Below are positions 1-9,500 of a stretch of DNA of 34,295 nucleotides, in pieces. Position 1 is the first letter of the stretch; the number at the start of each line of letters is the position of its first letter. This DNA is from Myxococcales bacterium (GTDB lineage: Bacteria; Myxococcota_A; Polyangia; Fen-1088), in NCBI GenBank assembly GCA_003142855.1, contig PLNW01000051.1:1-34295 (forward strand), given 5' to 3'. A program made the position numbers and the translations under genes. The notes below the pieces were generated by a model. It saw only the letters and a program-made list of their open reading frames with translations. It had not been told where the DNA came from and searched no databases.

Positions 1-375
1 GCTCGCCACGCCGCCTGTGAAAGTGAGGCCGCCCGAGCTGGTGACGCCAGATGTGCTCGTCACGCCACCCGCGTTCGTGACGCCGCCGGTGTTCGTGAAG
101 CTGCCGCCGGCGCCTGCGGCCGACGAGCCACCGGGGCTGCCACCAGCTTGTCCACCTGCTCCGGTGGTGGCCCCAGCTGTCCCATCGGAGGTTCCGCCGG
201 CGTCACGGGCCGGGCAAACCTGGCCCGCGGGCAAGCACTGCCTCGTGGTATCGCAGCAGGCGTACCCGTCGGCGCAGGGGCAGGGCCTGCCGGTCATGGG
301 GACACGACTCACGCAAGCGCCTGCCGCGAAAGCCAGACTAAGCGAAGTGAAGATAAGGCCGCGAGTGGCGTTCAT
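1..375 (-). CDS. Partial secreted lipoprotein with Cys-rich head and Gly-rich tether
   Basis: The reading frame opens with ATG at 375 and stays open for 125 codons to the left window edge, so only the N-terminal part is present. A GGAGG ribosome site lies 6 nt upstream. The protein starts with a short charged stretch and a hydrophobic segment (LIFTSLSLAFAAGAC) that reads as a lipoprotein signal, with the acylated Cys near residue 21. A Cys-rich block follows (CPCADGYACCD, then CLPAGQVC), of a type seen in many myxobacterial surface proteins. From about residue 60 it becomes a low-complexity Gly/Ala/Thr chain with repeated TGGV and AGG units, which probably acts as a flexible tether. The functional domain would lie beyond the window. 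Role unknown; surface display is inferred from the signal and tether. Confidence 0.7.
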   Translation of the reverse strand, partial: MNATRGLIFTSLSLAFAAGACVSRVPMTGRPCPCADGYACCDTTRQCLPAGQVCPARDAGGTSDGTAGATTGAGGQAGGSPGGSSAAGAGGSFTNTGGVTNAGGVTSTSGVTSSGGLTFTGGVAS

Positions 376-452
376 GGGTTGCCTCCGTGCGGTTGCAACG
401 AACCAGACGACTGGTCTGGACAAGAGAAAATCCTCGAAAGAATCGTGTCAGC

Positions 453-701
453 CTAGAAACGCGCTGACAAGTTGACCTGCGTCGGCCCCAAACCGACCTG
501 CATGGACCAAGCCGAGACAATAGCACTGCGCGCGCGCCGGCCTGAAGATCGGTCGGCCGAATTTTCGGCAGGATGTTCGTCGTCGTCGCCCATGATCAGG
601 GCAAAGACCGCGTTGTGCGGCGGCTCGGGCGCGGCCTGTGCCCGGCCCGCGAAAAGTGCCAGCACAGCCCCCGCCAAACCGATTTGCCAAGAGTGTTTCA
701 T
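453..701 (-). CDS. Small exported protein, possibly the stub of a caspase-like gene
   Basis: An 82-residue frame begins with a clean Sec signal peptide (MKHSWQIGLAGAVLALFAGRAQA, cleavage after AQA). Its ATG overlaps the stop of the preceding frame as ATGA, the arrangement of a translationally coupled operon. The mature start (APEPPHNAVFALIMGDDD) resembles the first strand of caspase-family (C14) proteins of myxobacteria, where a hydrophobic strand ends in G-x-N/D. After about residue 45 the sequence turns Arg/Ser-rich and stops, so the catalytic His and Cys regions are absent. I read it as the 5' end of a longer gene that has been truncated or frameshifted. The caspase assignment rests on a very short match and is weak; it may simply be a small secreted protein. 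Confidence 0.35.
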   Translation of the reverse strand: MKHSWQIGLAGAVLALFAGRAQAAPEPPHNAVFALIMGDDDEHPAENSADRSSGRRARSAIVSAWSMQVGLGPTQVNLSARF

Positions 702-1101
702 GGGGTCACCGCCAGCACCAGTTTGCGATCGATCTCGCCCGCGGCCGGGTCGGCCATATCCGCCAGGGGCGCACCCCGCGCCGCCCTTTCCTCGATGGAA
801 CGCACGTCGAGAGCACTATCCATGAACAGAGCGTGCAACGCAACCCGCCCGCCTTGCAACGGCTGCCGCACGGCCTCGGGCAGTTCCTTGAAACCGAAAG
901 GTAGAGATCGTGCACCACGGTTTCCCGGTCGGCGCCGCACAAGACGCGCCCGACCGCTGCGTCCACGCCGTCGTAGCTCTCTTGGTAGAGTCGCCCCATC
1001 AGGGCGCGATTGCCCGCATGAAAAAGCGCCCTCTGCGACTCGTCGTCTAGGTCCAGGGGCTGGTCGGCAAATATGATGGGGAGGGGCAAGGCAAGGACCA
1101 C
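698..1101 (-). pseudogene. Decayed gene remnant, sigma-factor-like N-terminal fragment
   Basis: From a GTG at 1101 one frame reads DLDDESQRALFHAGNRALM, then DAAVGRVLCGADRETVVHDL, which resembles region 2 of ECF-type sigma factors in this phylum (a helix followed by 'GADRETVVHE'). Shortly after, that frame becomes Cys/Arg-rich and implausible. The next frame instead gives a more plausible run (FGFKELPEAVRQ ... AGEIDRKLVLAVTP) ending at a TGA that overlaps the next ATG by 4 bp. So the coding signal switches frame at about position 900. No region 4 helix-turn-helix is visible. The simplest reading is a frameshifted and internally deleted gene, or two fused remnants. The sigma identity is an inference from about 50 residues and could be wrong. 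Confidence 0.35.
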
Positions 1102-1402
1102 AGCAGGTTAACGAATGGCGTGGTCTCCTTGGACGAAAATAGTCGTCTCCTGACGAATAGACCGGAGAATCCGTTGGCGCACGTCCGGTGGTGTCAATCC
1201 AGGAAACCTGTTTCAACCTCCGGTGCTCACGCATCCAACGATCGAACATCATGCGAAAAGCCATACTGCTCTTCTTCCTGGTGACGACATGAAGACGGAT
1301 CCAGCCGGCAATGCAGGTGATCGCATTGCCTGCGGTCTGATTGTGAAGTAAGCCATCGCCGTCTACCTTCGCGAAGGCTCCGTTCCCCAACAAGGTCACA
1401 GC
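1102..1402. other. Intergenic stretch with no recognisable gene
   Basis: About 300 bases separate the decayed minus-strand cluster from the plus-strand membrane protein. Frames crossing it on the minus strand have no start with a ribosome site and no family resemblance. The stretch probably holds the promoters for both directions. I could not pick out a convincing -35/-10 pair. Confidence 0.5.
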
Positions 1403-2845
1403 GTGATTCGGCGATACGCCGCACCCTGTATCATCGCGACCACCAAGATCCTCGTCTCGCTTGCGCTGCTCTGGACGGGATTTCGCTCCGTCAGCGATGA
1501 TGACTTCGCTCGTGCCATCATTGCACAGCAGTTCGCCATCCATCCGCACTTTGATCCCTCTGGGACAAGCTGGCTGCCATTTCCATTCTTGCTTTGGGGT
1601 AGCGCAATGGCGGCCTTTGGCCCTACGCTGGCGACTGCACAGGTAATGGCGATCGGGCTCGGGGCTTGCGCCGCCGTTGGCGTTTGGTGGGTGGCTCGCT
1701 CGATCGAGCTGTCAGCACGAGCTGCCTTTATCGCCGGAATGATTGCTGCCTGCCTGCCCCACGCCGCCTATTACGGTGCTGCGATGGTGCCCGAGTATGC
1801 GACGGCCGTACTTGCCCTCTTGGCCAGCGCCACGCTCAGCTCGAAACATGATCGAATACGCGCCGCAGGCGCGCTCGCAGCCTGCTTGGCCACACTCTGC
1901 CGCTATGAAACCTGGCCGATTGCCTGCGTGGTTTCTATATGCGCGACATTCGATGCGATTCGGCAGCCACACCGGCGTCGTTGGTTGGTGGGATCCGCCA
2001 TCATCGCGTCCCTGGGGGCCGCCGCCTGGATGCTCCATGGATTCGTCCATCACCACGATGCTTTGTTCTTCGTCACACGCGTCGCAGCCTACCGCCGAGC
2101 GCTGGGTGGCGAATCGATGACTCTCGGCTTGCGCCTCCTTCAACAGCCCCTGGCACTCTTCACCGGAGAGCCAGAACTGACCTTGTTGGCACTCCTTTTG
2201 CTGTCCATCGTGCTTTGGGTCCACGGTCGCACAGGCCTGCGCGGGCGAGCTTGGGCGAGATTGTGTCTCGCCATTGGCGCCCTCGTGTCATTCTTGATCG
2301 TCGGCGATTTGCTCGACGGCGCGGCGACTCATCACGAAGATCGGACCCTGCTTTTGGCATGGCTTGCTATGGCGCTGCTTGTGGGTGAACTGCTCGATCG
2401 TCTTTTGCGAGACGTTTGGCTCTCGCCCATGCGCCTCGCCGTATCAGTCGGCGTCCTCGCCGCCGTGGTCGCAACGACACTCATCGCTCGTCCACGAATC
2501 ACCGAATCGGACTCATTCGTCGATCGCTCTCGTGAGATAGCGATCGGCGAGTTGGCGGCCGCCCTCGTCCCAGCAGGGCAGCGCCTAGCGGTCTACACGG
2601 AAGACTATGGCTTCTTCGCGGTTCAGGCCGGGTTCGCGCGCCCGTTTGATTCCGCGCCGCTGTTGCGACACGACCCACGTCACCGCGAGCATGACCCATT
2701 GTCCAGTCCCGCGGAACTGACACAGCGGTTAAACGCACTGTGCGTTCAATATTTGATTGTGCCAACGGCTCGCCTACCACACTTGTTGCAGCAGGCCCGC
2801 ATCGAGACGGAATCGAACGGGTTTGCCCTGTTATCGCGGCGCTAG
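1403..2845 (+). CDS. Polytopic membrane protein, GT-C glycosyltransferase-like (GT39/PMT type)
   Basis: A 480-residue protein with about 10-12 hydrophobic segments. The first membrane helix (residues 10-28) is followed by an acidic loop, SDDDFAR at residues 31-37. This is the hallmark of the GT-C fold, where an Asp after helix 1 takes part in transfer from a lipid-linked sugar to an extracytoplasmic acceptor. Further signs are a WLPFPFLLWG segment and a short soluble C-terminal domain (about residues 365-480) typical of these proteins. It uses a GTG start, with AAGGT about 8 nt upstream. Donor and acceptor cannot be told from sequence. It stands alone, with an MFS exporter 200 bp downstream in the same direction. 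A second GT-C-like gene of different sequence lies at 15070-16644. Confidence 0.7.
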   Translation: MIRRYAAPCIIATTKILVSLALLWTGFRSVSDDDFARAIIAQQFAIHPHFDPSGTSWLPFPFLLWGSAMAAFGPTLATAQVMAIGLGACAAVGVWWVARSIELSARAAFIAGMIAACLPHAAYYGAAMVPEYATAVLALLASATLSSKHDRIRAAGALAACLATLCRYETWPIACVVSICATFDAIRQPHRRRWLVGSAIIASLGAAAWMLHGFVHHHDALFFVTRVAAYRRALGGESMTLGLRLLQQPLALFTGEPELTLLALLLLSIVLWVHGRTGLRGRAWARLCLAIGALVSFLIVGDLLDGAATHHEDRTLLLAWLAMALLVGELLDRLLRDVWLSPMRLAVSVGVLAAVVATTLIARPRITESDSFVDRSREIAIGELAAALVPAGQRLAVYTEDYGFFAVQAGFARPFDSAPLLRHDPRHREHDPLSSPAELTQRLNALCVQYLIVPTARLPHLLQQARIETESNGFALLSRR

Positions 2846-2959
2846 CTGCGACAAGCCCCGGTATCAGGACTTGAGGAAAGCCAAAAGGTCCGCGTTGAGC
2901 CTGTCCTTGTGCGTGACACCCGAACTATCCCTATACCCAGCCCTTGGTCGCACGAAACC

Positions 2960-2986
2960 TTGACGGCCGCCGACGGATGCTATCCT
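2960..2986 (+). promoter_or_regulatory. Possible promoter for the MFS gene
   Basis: TTGACG at 2960-2965 and TATCCT at 2981-2986 lie 66 bp before the GTG start of the MFS transporter. Both hexamers are good, but the 15-bp spacer is shorter than the usual 16-18. This is a tentative call. Confidence 0.25.
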
Positions 2987-3051
2987 CACAAGCCATGCCC
3001 TGCATTTTGCCCGGCACGATGCCATCGCCCCGAAAGTTGTGAGCTCTGCTC

Positions 3052-4389
3052 GTGTCAGCACCAACACCCTTGCGCAAGACCACGGGTCTAAGACAAGTCT
3101 TTCGCGCCCTCAACAACCGCAACTATCGGTTGTTCTTCTTTGGCCAAGGCGTGTCCCTCATCGGAACCTGGATGCAGACCATCGCCCAGGGCTGGCTGGT
3201 TTACCGGATCACCCATTCGCCTTTCCTATTGGGCATGGTGGGATTTGCCAGCCAGCTTCCCTTGCTGCTGCTCACGCCGCTTGCCGGCGTGCTCTCCGAC
3301 CGTTGGCCCCGCCGGCCCGTGTTGGTGGTAACGCAAAGCCTCGCCATGCTCCAGGCCTTGGCCTTGGCTTGCCTGACGCTAACCGGGTTTATCCAGGTTT
3401 GGCACATCATGGTCCTGGCGGTCTTTTCGGGCGCCATCAACTCCTTCGATATGCCCACCCGTCAGGCTTTCACCCTGGAGATGGTCGACCGCAAAGAGGA
3501 TCTGCCCAATGCCATTGCCCTGAACTCATCAGTCTTCAATGCCTCGCGCCTGATTGGCCCATCCGTCGCGGGTATCCTCATCTCATTGGTTGGGGAAGGC
3601 ACGTGCTTCCTCTTGAATGGCCTCAGCTACATTGCGGTTATTGTCGCTCTGCTCTCCATGCGCCTCGCTCCCCCACAGGAGCGGGCCTCTGCAGGGGATT
3701 TCCTAGGAGACCTGCAGGCAGGCGTGCACTACGCTTTTGGGTTCTTGCCCATCCGCAATATTCTGCTGCTACTGGCGGTTGTCAGTCTGGTGGGCATGCC
3801 TTACACGGTACTGATGCCGGTTTTTGCCAAGGACATACTTCGCGGTGGGGCACAGACGCTGGGAATTCTGATGGCCAGCACTGGCGTTGGAGCACTGGTT
3901 GGGACGATTTACTTGGCGGCGCGCAACTCCGTTGTGGGATTGGGGAAAAGAATTCCACTTGCTGCGGCCTGCTTTGGTGTGGGGCTAATCGGCTTCTCGT
4001 TTTCCCGCCACATGCTCCTTTCCTTGCCGCTTATCGCTGTTGCCGGATTCGGGATGATGGTGAGTATGGCGTCTTCCAATACCATCCTCCAGACCATCGC
4101 CGAAGAGGATAAGCGCGGCCGGCTTATGAGCCTGTACACGATGGCCTTCGCAGGGGTCGCGCCTTTTGGCAGCTTGTTGGCAGGCACGCTGTCGACCCGT
4201 ATCGGCGCACCGGCCACGCTCACCATCGGCGGCTGTGTGTGCCTGGTCGGCGCGGGCTTGTTCGCACTGCAGTTGCCCCAACTGCGGGCGTTGGTCCGGC
4301 CGATCTACAGCCAAAAGGGCATTCTCCCGGCCGTGGCCTCTGGTCTGTCGGCCGCAAGCGAGGTCACGTCGGCCACGCGGGAAGGGTGA
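3052..4389 (+). CDS. MFS exporter, EntS-like (MFS_3) family
   Basis: A 445-residue major facilitator with a standard 12-helix pattern. The N-terminus (LNNRNYRLFFFGQGVSLIGT, residues 20-39) and the following MQTIAQGWLVY are characteristic of the MFS_3 branch that includes the enterobactin exporter EntS and related efflux pumps. The loop 2-3 motif A is present (GVLSDRWPRRP, residues 79-89). A second family signature follows at about residues 130-160 (DMPTRQAFTLEMV, then LPNAIALNSSVFN, RLIGPSVAG). The start is GTG at 3052, which places the conserved N-terminus correctly; a clear ribosome site is lacking. Likely an inner-membrane proton-driven exporter of a small molecule. Substrate unknown, and no siderophore genes are nearby. 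Confidence 0.85.
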   Translation: MSAPTPLRKTTGLRQVFRALNNRNYRLFFFGQGVSLIGTWMQTIAQGWLVYRITHSPFLLGMVGFASQLPLLLLTPLAGVLSDRWPRRPVLVVTQSLAMLQALALACLTLTGFIQVWHIMVLAVFSGAINSFDMPTRQAFTLEMVDRKEDLPNAIALNSSVFNASRLIGPSVAGILISLVGEGTCFLLNGLSYIAVIVALLSMRLAPPQERASAGDFLGDLQAGVHYAFGFLPIRNILLLLAVVSLVGMPYTVLMPVFAKDILRGGAQTLGILMASTGVGALVGTIYLAARNSVVGLGKRIPLAAACFGVGLIGFSFSRHMLLSLPLIAVAGFGMMVSMASSNTILQTIAEEDKRGRLMSLYTMAFAGVAPFGSLLAGTLSTRIGAPATLTIGGCVCLVGAGLFALQLPQLRALVRPIYSQKGILPAVASGLSAASEVTSATREG

Positions 4390-4422
4390 CCGTCTTGCTG
4401 TCCCGAAACTCATCGCCGAGGC

Positions 4423-4816
4423 TCAAGCGGCCTCACGGTGGTAGTAGTTGAGGAGGCCCCCGAGGCGTGAGCGACAAGCTATCCGCCCACTTGTCCCATT
4501 GTCATTCGTCGAGCCGGGTTGGTTCTTGATCAGTTGGCCGCCAATGTCCTGGTGAAAACGCTCGGTCAGGTAGTGCTTCACGAATTCCTTGATCAAGTAC
4601 CGTAGATGTCGCTCGCCGAATATCACGAACTGGTTCAAACACTCGTACTTGATGGTGGTCCGCGGTAAACGAGATCCGTCGGCTGCCGATGAGCGCCACG
4701 AGGATCTCCTTCAAGACCCGCACCTCCTCCTGCGTGTAGTCCAGCTTGCGCTGCATTCGCTCGTTGATCGCGCACGCGATCATCGCGATGACAAATTGGA
4801 ACATCGTTGGGAGCAT
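4423..4816 (-). pseudogene. Internally deleted rve-type integrase/transposase
   Basis: The first frame starts at 4816 and gives the N-terminus of an integrase-core transposase (MLPTMFQFVIAMI, then RKLDYTQEEVRVLKEIL, GSRRISFTAD). At about 4660 it loses resemblance. A shifted frame then supplies the C-terminal part (TIKYECLNQFVIFGERHLRY, then KEFVKHYLTERFHQDIGGQL, LLNYYHREAA), ending at the TGA at 4423. Comparing with the usual layout of this family, the whole central rve domain with its DDE residues is missing, so the protein cannot be active. No flanking inverted repeats were recognised. It is a scar of a past mobile element. Confidence 0.8.
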
Positions 4817-4960
4817 CGGGCATCACCATGCCGGTTCACGCGTGCCGTTTTCAAACTGTGTATCTCCGCGAATTCGTGCCAGAATTTCCGCGACGACTTT
4901 CCGGACAACACGGGTCACGGCAACCGGATGCGCTGGACTTCAAGAAAAGCAGAGGCGGCA

Positions 4961-5542
4961 CTAGGGCGTGCAGGTTCCTTCGTTGCTGCAGTTGGTTCCC
5001 ATTAGTCCGGATACTGGCCAAGCCGACTTGCAGGAGTCATCGAGAGATACTTCCTGACCGCCCGTGCAAGTGACCTTGAAAAGGTTGTCCATGTCATCCA
5101 AGCGCACGCTCGCCACGGTCGCACCGGAGGCGTCCTTCACCGTGACGGATCCCATGCCGACGTACACGTCATTTCCATTGAAGGCCGTCGAAAAGCAAGT
5201 TGAACTGCCCTTGGTCACAGTCAGGGCTCTGTCATCAGTCTCCACGTCGTGGACGTTGATTTCTTTGACCCCGTTCGCGTAGCAGGTGTTCGAGCTTCCG
5301 GTCGCGGTGTCATTCTGCACGGTGCAAACCCCACTTTCGACGCAGTTGGCGCCGAGGTTCTTTAGACAGCTCGGCAGGCTGCACGAACTGGTGCCATTCT
5401 CCCCTGCGGCACCGCCGCTCCCGCCTGCCCCGCTCGCGCCGCCTGCGCCGCCGCCTGGGGAGGGTGTGCTGGTTCCGTTACTGCCGCAGCCCATCGCTAT
5501 TGCGAGAAGGCCAACAAGGACGGAAATGTCTAGTTTGCACAT
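4961..5542 (-). CDS. Cys-rich lipoprotein with Gly-rich tether
   Basis: A 193-residue protein. The signal peptide ends in a classic lipobox (LAIAMGC, Cys19), followed by a Gly/Ala tether (residues 27-50). The remaining 145 residues form a compact domain with about ten cysteines, starting CSLPSCLKNLGANC and ending MGTNCSNEGTCTP, so it is probably disulfide-stabilised. The middle has beta-strand-like runs (ALTVTKGSSTCFSTAF, SVTVKDASGATVASVRL). I do not recognise the family. The gene lies between the integrase scar and the GH2 remnant and has no obvious operon partner. The ribosome site is weak (GTGAG about 8 nt before ATG). Periplasmic or outer-membrane location is inferred from the lipobox. 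Confidence 0.75.
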   Translation of the reverse strand: MCKLDISVLVGLLAIAMGCGSNGTSTPSPGGGAGGASGAGGSGGAAGENGTSSCSLPSCLKNLGANCVESGVCTVQNDTATGSSNTCYANGVKEINVHDVETDDRALTVTKGSSTCFSTAFNGNDVYVGMGSVTVKDASGATVASVRLDDMDNLFKVTCTGGQEVSLDDSCKSAWPVSGLMGTNCSNEGTCTP

Positions 5543-6063
5543 GCAATCTCACTCGCACTAGAATGGCCGAAAGTCAAAAAGTCGGATCGGAAAAGATCCC
5601 AAAGCAGCGGGTTTGCCACCGGGACATCGAAGGCAAAGTTGGCCGAGGCTCCCGCCGCGATGGTTTGCGCCGCCGCTGAAACCGCTGGCAGGGCCTTGCC
5701 GCTGGGATCGCTGACGATCCCTTGCAGGCTCACACTGGCCGAGGCGCTGCCGCTATTGACCACGGTTGTTGTCACTTTCACTGTTGCCGCCGTGGTCGTG
5801 GGGGCGGGAGTGTTGACGTAGGTGGCCCACTGATCGATATGCACGGGATTGGTCGCAACGAGACGAACATGGCGGTAGATGCCGGTACCCGCGTAGAAGC
5901 GCGAGGAGGGCTGCACGCTGGTGTCGGTCTTGACCGCAATCACGTTGTCCGTGGTCCCGAACTTGACACTCGACGTGATGTCGTAACGGAAGCTGGTGTA
6001 GCCGCAGGGCTGGTTTCCGATCGGAGAATGCCAGTCGCCGCTGGCGTGGGTTGGTGCGGTCTT
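5530..6063 (-). pseudogene. Glycoside hydrolase family 2 remnant
   Basis: An open frame runs from just after an in-frame TAA (6066-6064) to 5530. It encodes the end of a GH2 sugar-binding jelly-roll (CGYTSFRYDIT, then NVIAVKTDTSVQPSSRFYAG, GIYRHVRLV) and most of the immunoglobulin-like second domain (AATVKVTTTVVNSGSASASV ... FAFDVPVANPLLWDL). The resemblance ends abruptly at WDL. The TIM barrel with the catalytic glutamates, and the beginning of the jelly-roll, are missing. The unrelated tail FRSDFLTFGHSS runs to a stop inside the start of the neighbouring lipoprotein gene. GH2 enzymes include beta-galactosidases, mannosidases and glucuronidases; which one this was cannot be said. Confidence 0.75.
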
Positions 6064-6172
6064 TTACCACCTGGGGTCGGGCGCACGTGCCATAAGCGGC
6101 GACAATCATGCGCCCACACGCCATGGCTCGGTCGCGGCGTTTGATCCGCTGTCAATGCGATGCTGGTTAGAG

Positions 6173-6492
6173 GGCGTCTGAAAAGGCTCAGAGCATGTCC
6201 GGATTGGCCGCGTGATGTGCCAAGCAAATGATCGTTGGGGGCAAAGGCGACGGACGAGGACTGGAAAGGGAAGGCATGGGCAACAGCGACGACCGGAGAA
6301 TTGCAACCTCACCCCCAGCCCCTCTCCGGAACGGAGAGGGGCGTCGGAAGATGCGCGGCGGCGATTGATGTCTCCGGATCCCCTCTCCTTTCCAGGAGAG
6401 GGGCTGGGGGTGAGGATATCTACATAATCGTCGGGTGCTGGATGCGGCCGGTTTCGCGCCGGGTGAACGCCCAAGACAGCTTTTCAGACGCC
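6173..6492. mobile_element. MITE-like element, family A, copy 1
   Basis: A 320-bp non-coding element bounded by 13-bp terminal inverted repeats, GGCGTCTGAAAAG on the left and its complement on the right. Inside are two pairs of complementary C-rich/G-rich arms (CCCCAGCCCCTCTCC with GGAGAGGGG) that can fold into long hairpins. It contains no gene. The same sequence, inverted, makes up the two halves of the element at 14547-15077, which supports it being a discrete dispersed unit. No clear target duplication was found at this copy. No transposase matching these ends occurs in the window. Confidence 0.75.
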
Positions 6493-6550
6493 GTCTTAGA
6501 TCGAGGATCTCACTATCGCGAGATCGCCGGCCCTGCTTGCGCGCGGGCTG

Positions 6551-9500
6551 CTATCGCCGCTTGCGGGTGCGGCGCCACAAGAGGATCGCGCTCAGCAGGC
6601 CGAGCGCGCTCGCGCCGCCAGGGCCGCCGGCCGGGGCGCTGCCCAGATGACAGTTGCAGCCGCTGTGCCCAAGCCTGACGAGCCCGCCATCTCCCATGCT
6701 GCCGTCCCGGGTCGTGGCAGTAGTGAGGCCAGCGTCGGGCCCTGGGCCGATGCTGGTCTGGCTAGACGTGTTGGTGAGGGCTCCCGTTCCCGTGTCAGTT
6801 CCGCTGCTGGTCGTGCCGGTGCCTGTTCCGCTGCTGGTGCCTGTTCCGCTGCTGGTGATTGTTGCGCTGGCGGTTCGGGTCACCGTGGCGCTGCCCGTAC
6901 CTGTCGTGCTGGTGCCTGTCGCAGTCGCGGTGAGCAGGGTGTTGGTTGCCGTGGCGGTCCCACTGGTTGCTGTGCTGGAGGCTGTCCGCGTGCCAGTCAT
7001 GACAGTCCCGGTGCTGGTGCTGGTTACAGTGCCGGTTCGGACAGTGCCGGTTCCTGTAGCGGTCGCGGTGATCACGCTTCTGGTGGCCGTTGCCGTGCTG
7101 GTCAACGAATTGGTGCGCGTATTCGTGGTGGTCAGCGTGCAGTACGTGGCTTCCACGCAGGAGCCGAGGTAGTTGCACGTTCCGCACTTTCCGCAGGACG
7201 AATCCACCGGAAAGACACAGGCGCCGACGCCGTCACAGGTGGACTGGCAGGGCGGGGTGCCTTTGCCGCAGTCGTTGTCAGGGTCGGTTCCAATGGGGAT
7301 GGGGCTGCAGGTACCGACCGTGCTCGCCAGCTTGCATGAAACGCAGGTCCCGGTGCAGGCACTGTTGCAGCACACCCCGTCGCTGCAGAATCCGCTCGCG
7401 CACGCGGCGGCGCTGCTGCAGGCCTTGCCGTCGGCAGTCTTGCAGGCGCCGGTGGCGTCGCACGCCTGGTCGCCGGAGCAGCTGCCCGCAACCTGGGTTC
7501 CTGGGGAGGCCGACACGCAGGTGCCGGCCTTGCCCGGGACGTTGCAGGACTTGCACGGGCCTGAGCACGAGGCCGAATCACAGCACACGCCGTCTACGCA
7601 GTTGCCCGAGGCGCATAGGCTGGCACTCGCGGCCGTGCACCCAGTGCCGTTGCCCCGGCTGGTCACGCTGTACTCCCAGGTTTCATCCGTCGCAGTACCC
7701 CATGGCATGCCACCGAACAGCACCACAACGCCGCGCTGGTTGTCGAAGGCCATGGCCGCATAGGGGGAATCGACAGGCTCGCCGGCCGGCGGTCGCGCAT
7801 ACCAGGTCGGGCCGCTTGTGTCCAACTCCCAGGTGGACATGTTCGTCGTGCTGTCCATCATCGCGGGCCTGCCGAGCAGCACCACGCGGCGCCGGATCGA
7901 ATCGTAGCTCACCAGCCCGTCGTAGAGGCCCTGGCCCAGCGCTTCCCCGGTCACCTTCTGCGACCATGCGCCGCCCACCGGATCCCACTCCCAGAAGTCA
8001 CCCGCCGCGGAGGAGCCGTAGCCGTAGCCGTAGTAGTTGCTTAGGGCATCGAACAGCGCCAGCTTTTCCCGCCCATCATCGAAAACCATGATTGGGTAGC
8101 TCCCGCCGGTCGGCATGGAAACCAGTAGCGTGGGCGTGCGATTCGTCCAGGTGCCGCTGGCACCGTCCCATTCCCACACGTCGGTCTTGCTGGGATCCGA
8201 GTACGCCCCGGCATCCGGGTAGTAATACGGAGGATAGACCATGATGCTGCCAGTGGAATCGTATCCAGCGTAGAGAATGATCTTCTTCCTCGCGCTGTCC
8301 GTCACCATGCCGTGGCTGCTTCGCTGTGAGGGCGACAGGGTCGGGAAAAGCTGGGTCCATTTGCGGGTGCCGGTGTTCCACTCCCAGGTGTCGGCAAGAA
8401 CGTCGGTCGTGCCGTAGTACGTGTAGGTTCCGGACGAGCCGCCGAAGAGGATCAACGACTTGCGCGCAGGATCGTAGGCCAGCCCCGTATCATAGCGGGC
8501 CGGAGGCTTGACATCCGCCAAGCACTCGACCCATTTGGCGCCGTTCCACTCCCACAGGTCATCGCGCGCGGTGCCGGTGTCGTCCTGTCCGCCGAACACG
8601 TAGACCTTGCCCGTGACCGGGTCCGCGGCCATGGCGTGCGAAGAGCGCGGGCCCGGCGAGTTGCTGGGCGCCGAGCGGTCCACCCAGGTGGTGGTCGCCG
8701 TATTCAGCTCCCACACTTCCCTGGACAAGCCGGAGGAACTGGACGAGCAGTACGCGGAACCTGGGACACATATCGGTGCACCGGTCCTTCCTCCCACTCC
8801 ACCGTAGCCTCCTCCCATTCCACCGTAGCCTGACTGGTCGTTCACGAGTCCGGCGACCAGATACACCCGGCTGGTCGACGTGCTGAATGCCAGCGACGAC
8901 CACTGCCGTTGGCTTGGCCAGATCGCGCCGACAGGGGGCTGGGTGCCGGTCCAGGTGCCAGCCGCGAGGTTCCAGTACCAGACATCGTTCAGGCTGCCGC
9001 CGGACATCATGTCGTAGCCGCCGAAGACCACAGCCTGGCCTCCGGCGCTGTCGATGGCCATGGCATGAGCGAAGCGCGGGCTGGGTTTGTCACCCGGGCC
9101 GGTGCGTTCGGTCCAGGTGCCGGCAGCGCCGTCCCATTCCCAGGAGTCCTGCATGGGCGTGCCGTCTACGCCGGCCGTGGTGATCTCCATGCCGCCGAAC
9201 AGGTAGGCTTTGCTGGTCTGACTGGAATACGCGAAACCGAAATCGATGCGGGCCGAGGGCGCGCTGTCCGTCGCCAGCTTGCTCCAGGTGGCGGTGGCGC
9301 CGTCGTATTCCCAGGTGTCGTCGAAGGCCAGGCCCACCGTCATGATATCCCCGTTGATCGTGCTGCGGCCGCCGCCGAACAGCAGGATCTTGCCGGCCTT
9401 GCTATCGAAAATCATGCCGTGCTGGCTGCGCGCGCTGGGCTTGGTGCCTGAGCCAGTCTTGTCCGTCCACAAGCCGGTTGCCGGATCCCACTCCCAGGTG

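Noticed and set aside
698..1549. 283-residue minus-strand frame taken as one gene
   Set aside because: The first 140 residues resemble nothing and lack a ribosome site; only the last part, which is coupled to the next gene, looks coding.
2864..2947. Minus-strand tail ending DRLNADLLAFLKS, resembling the C-terminal end of cytochrome-type proteins
   Set aside because: Only about 17 residues look right, with no heme-binding CxxCH and nothing related upstream.
6650..7172. Long plus-strand frames rich in Val/Pro and Gly/Ala over the Thr-rich linker of the Kelch gene
   Set aside because: These are the opposite-strand shadow of the low-complexity Thr/Ser/Ala repeat; no start signal or family match.
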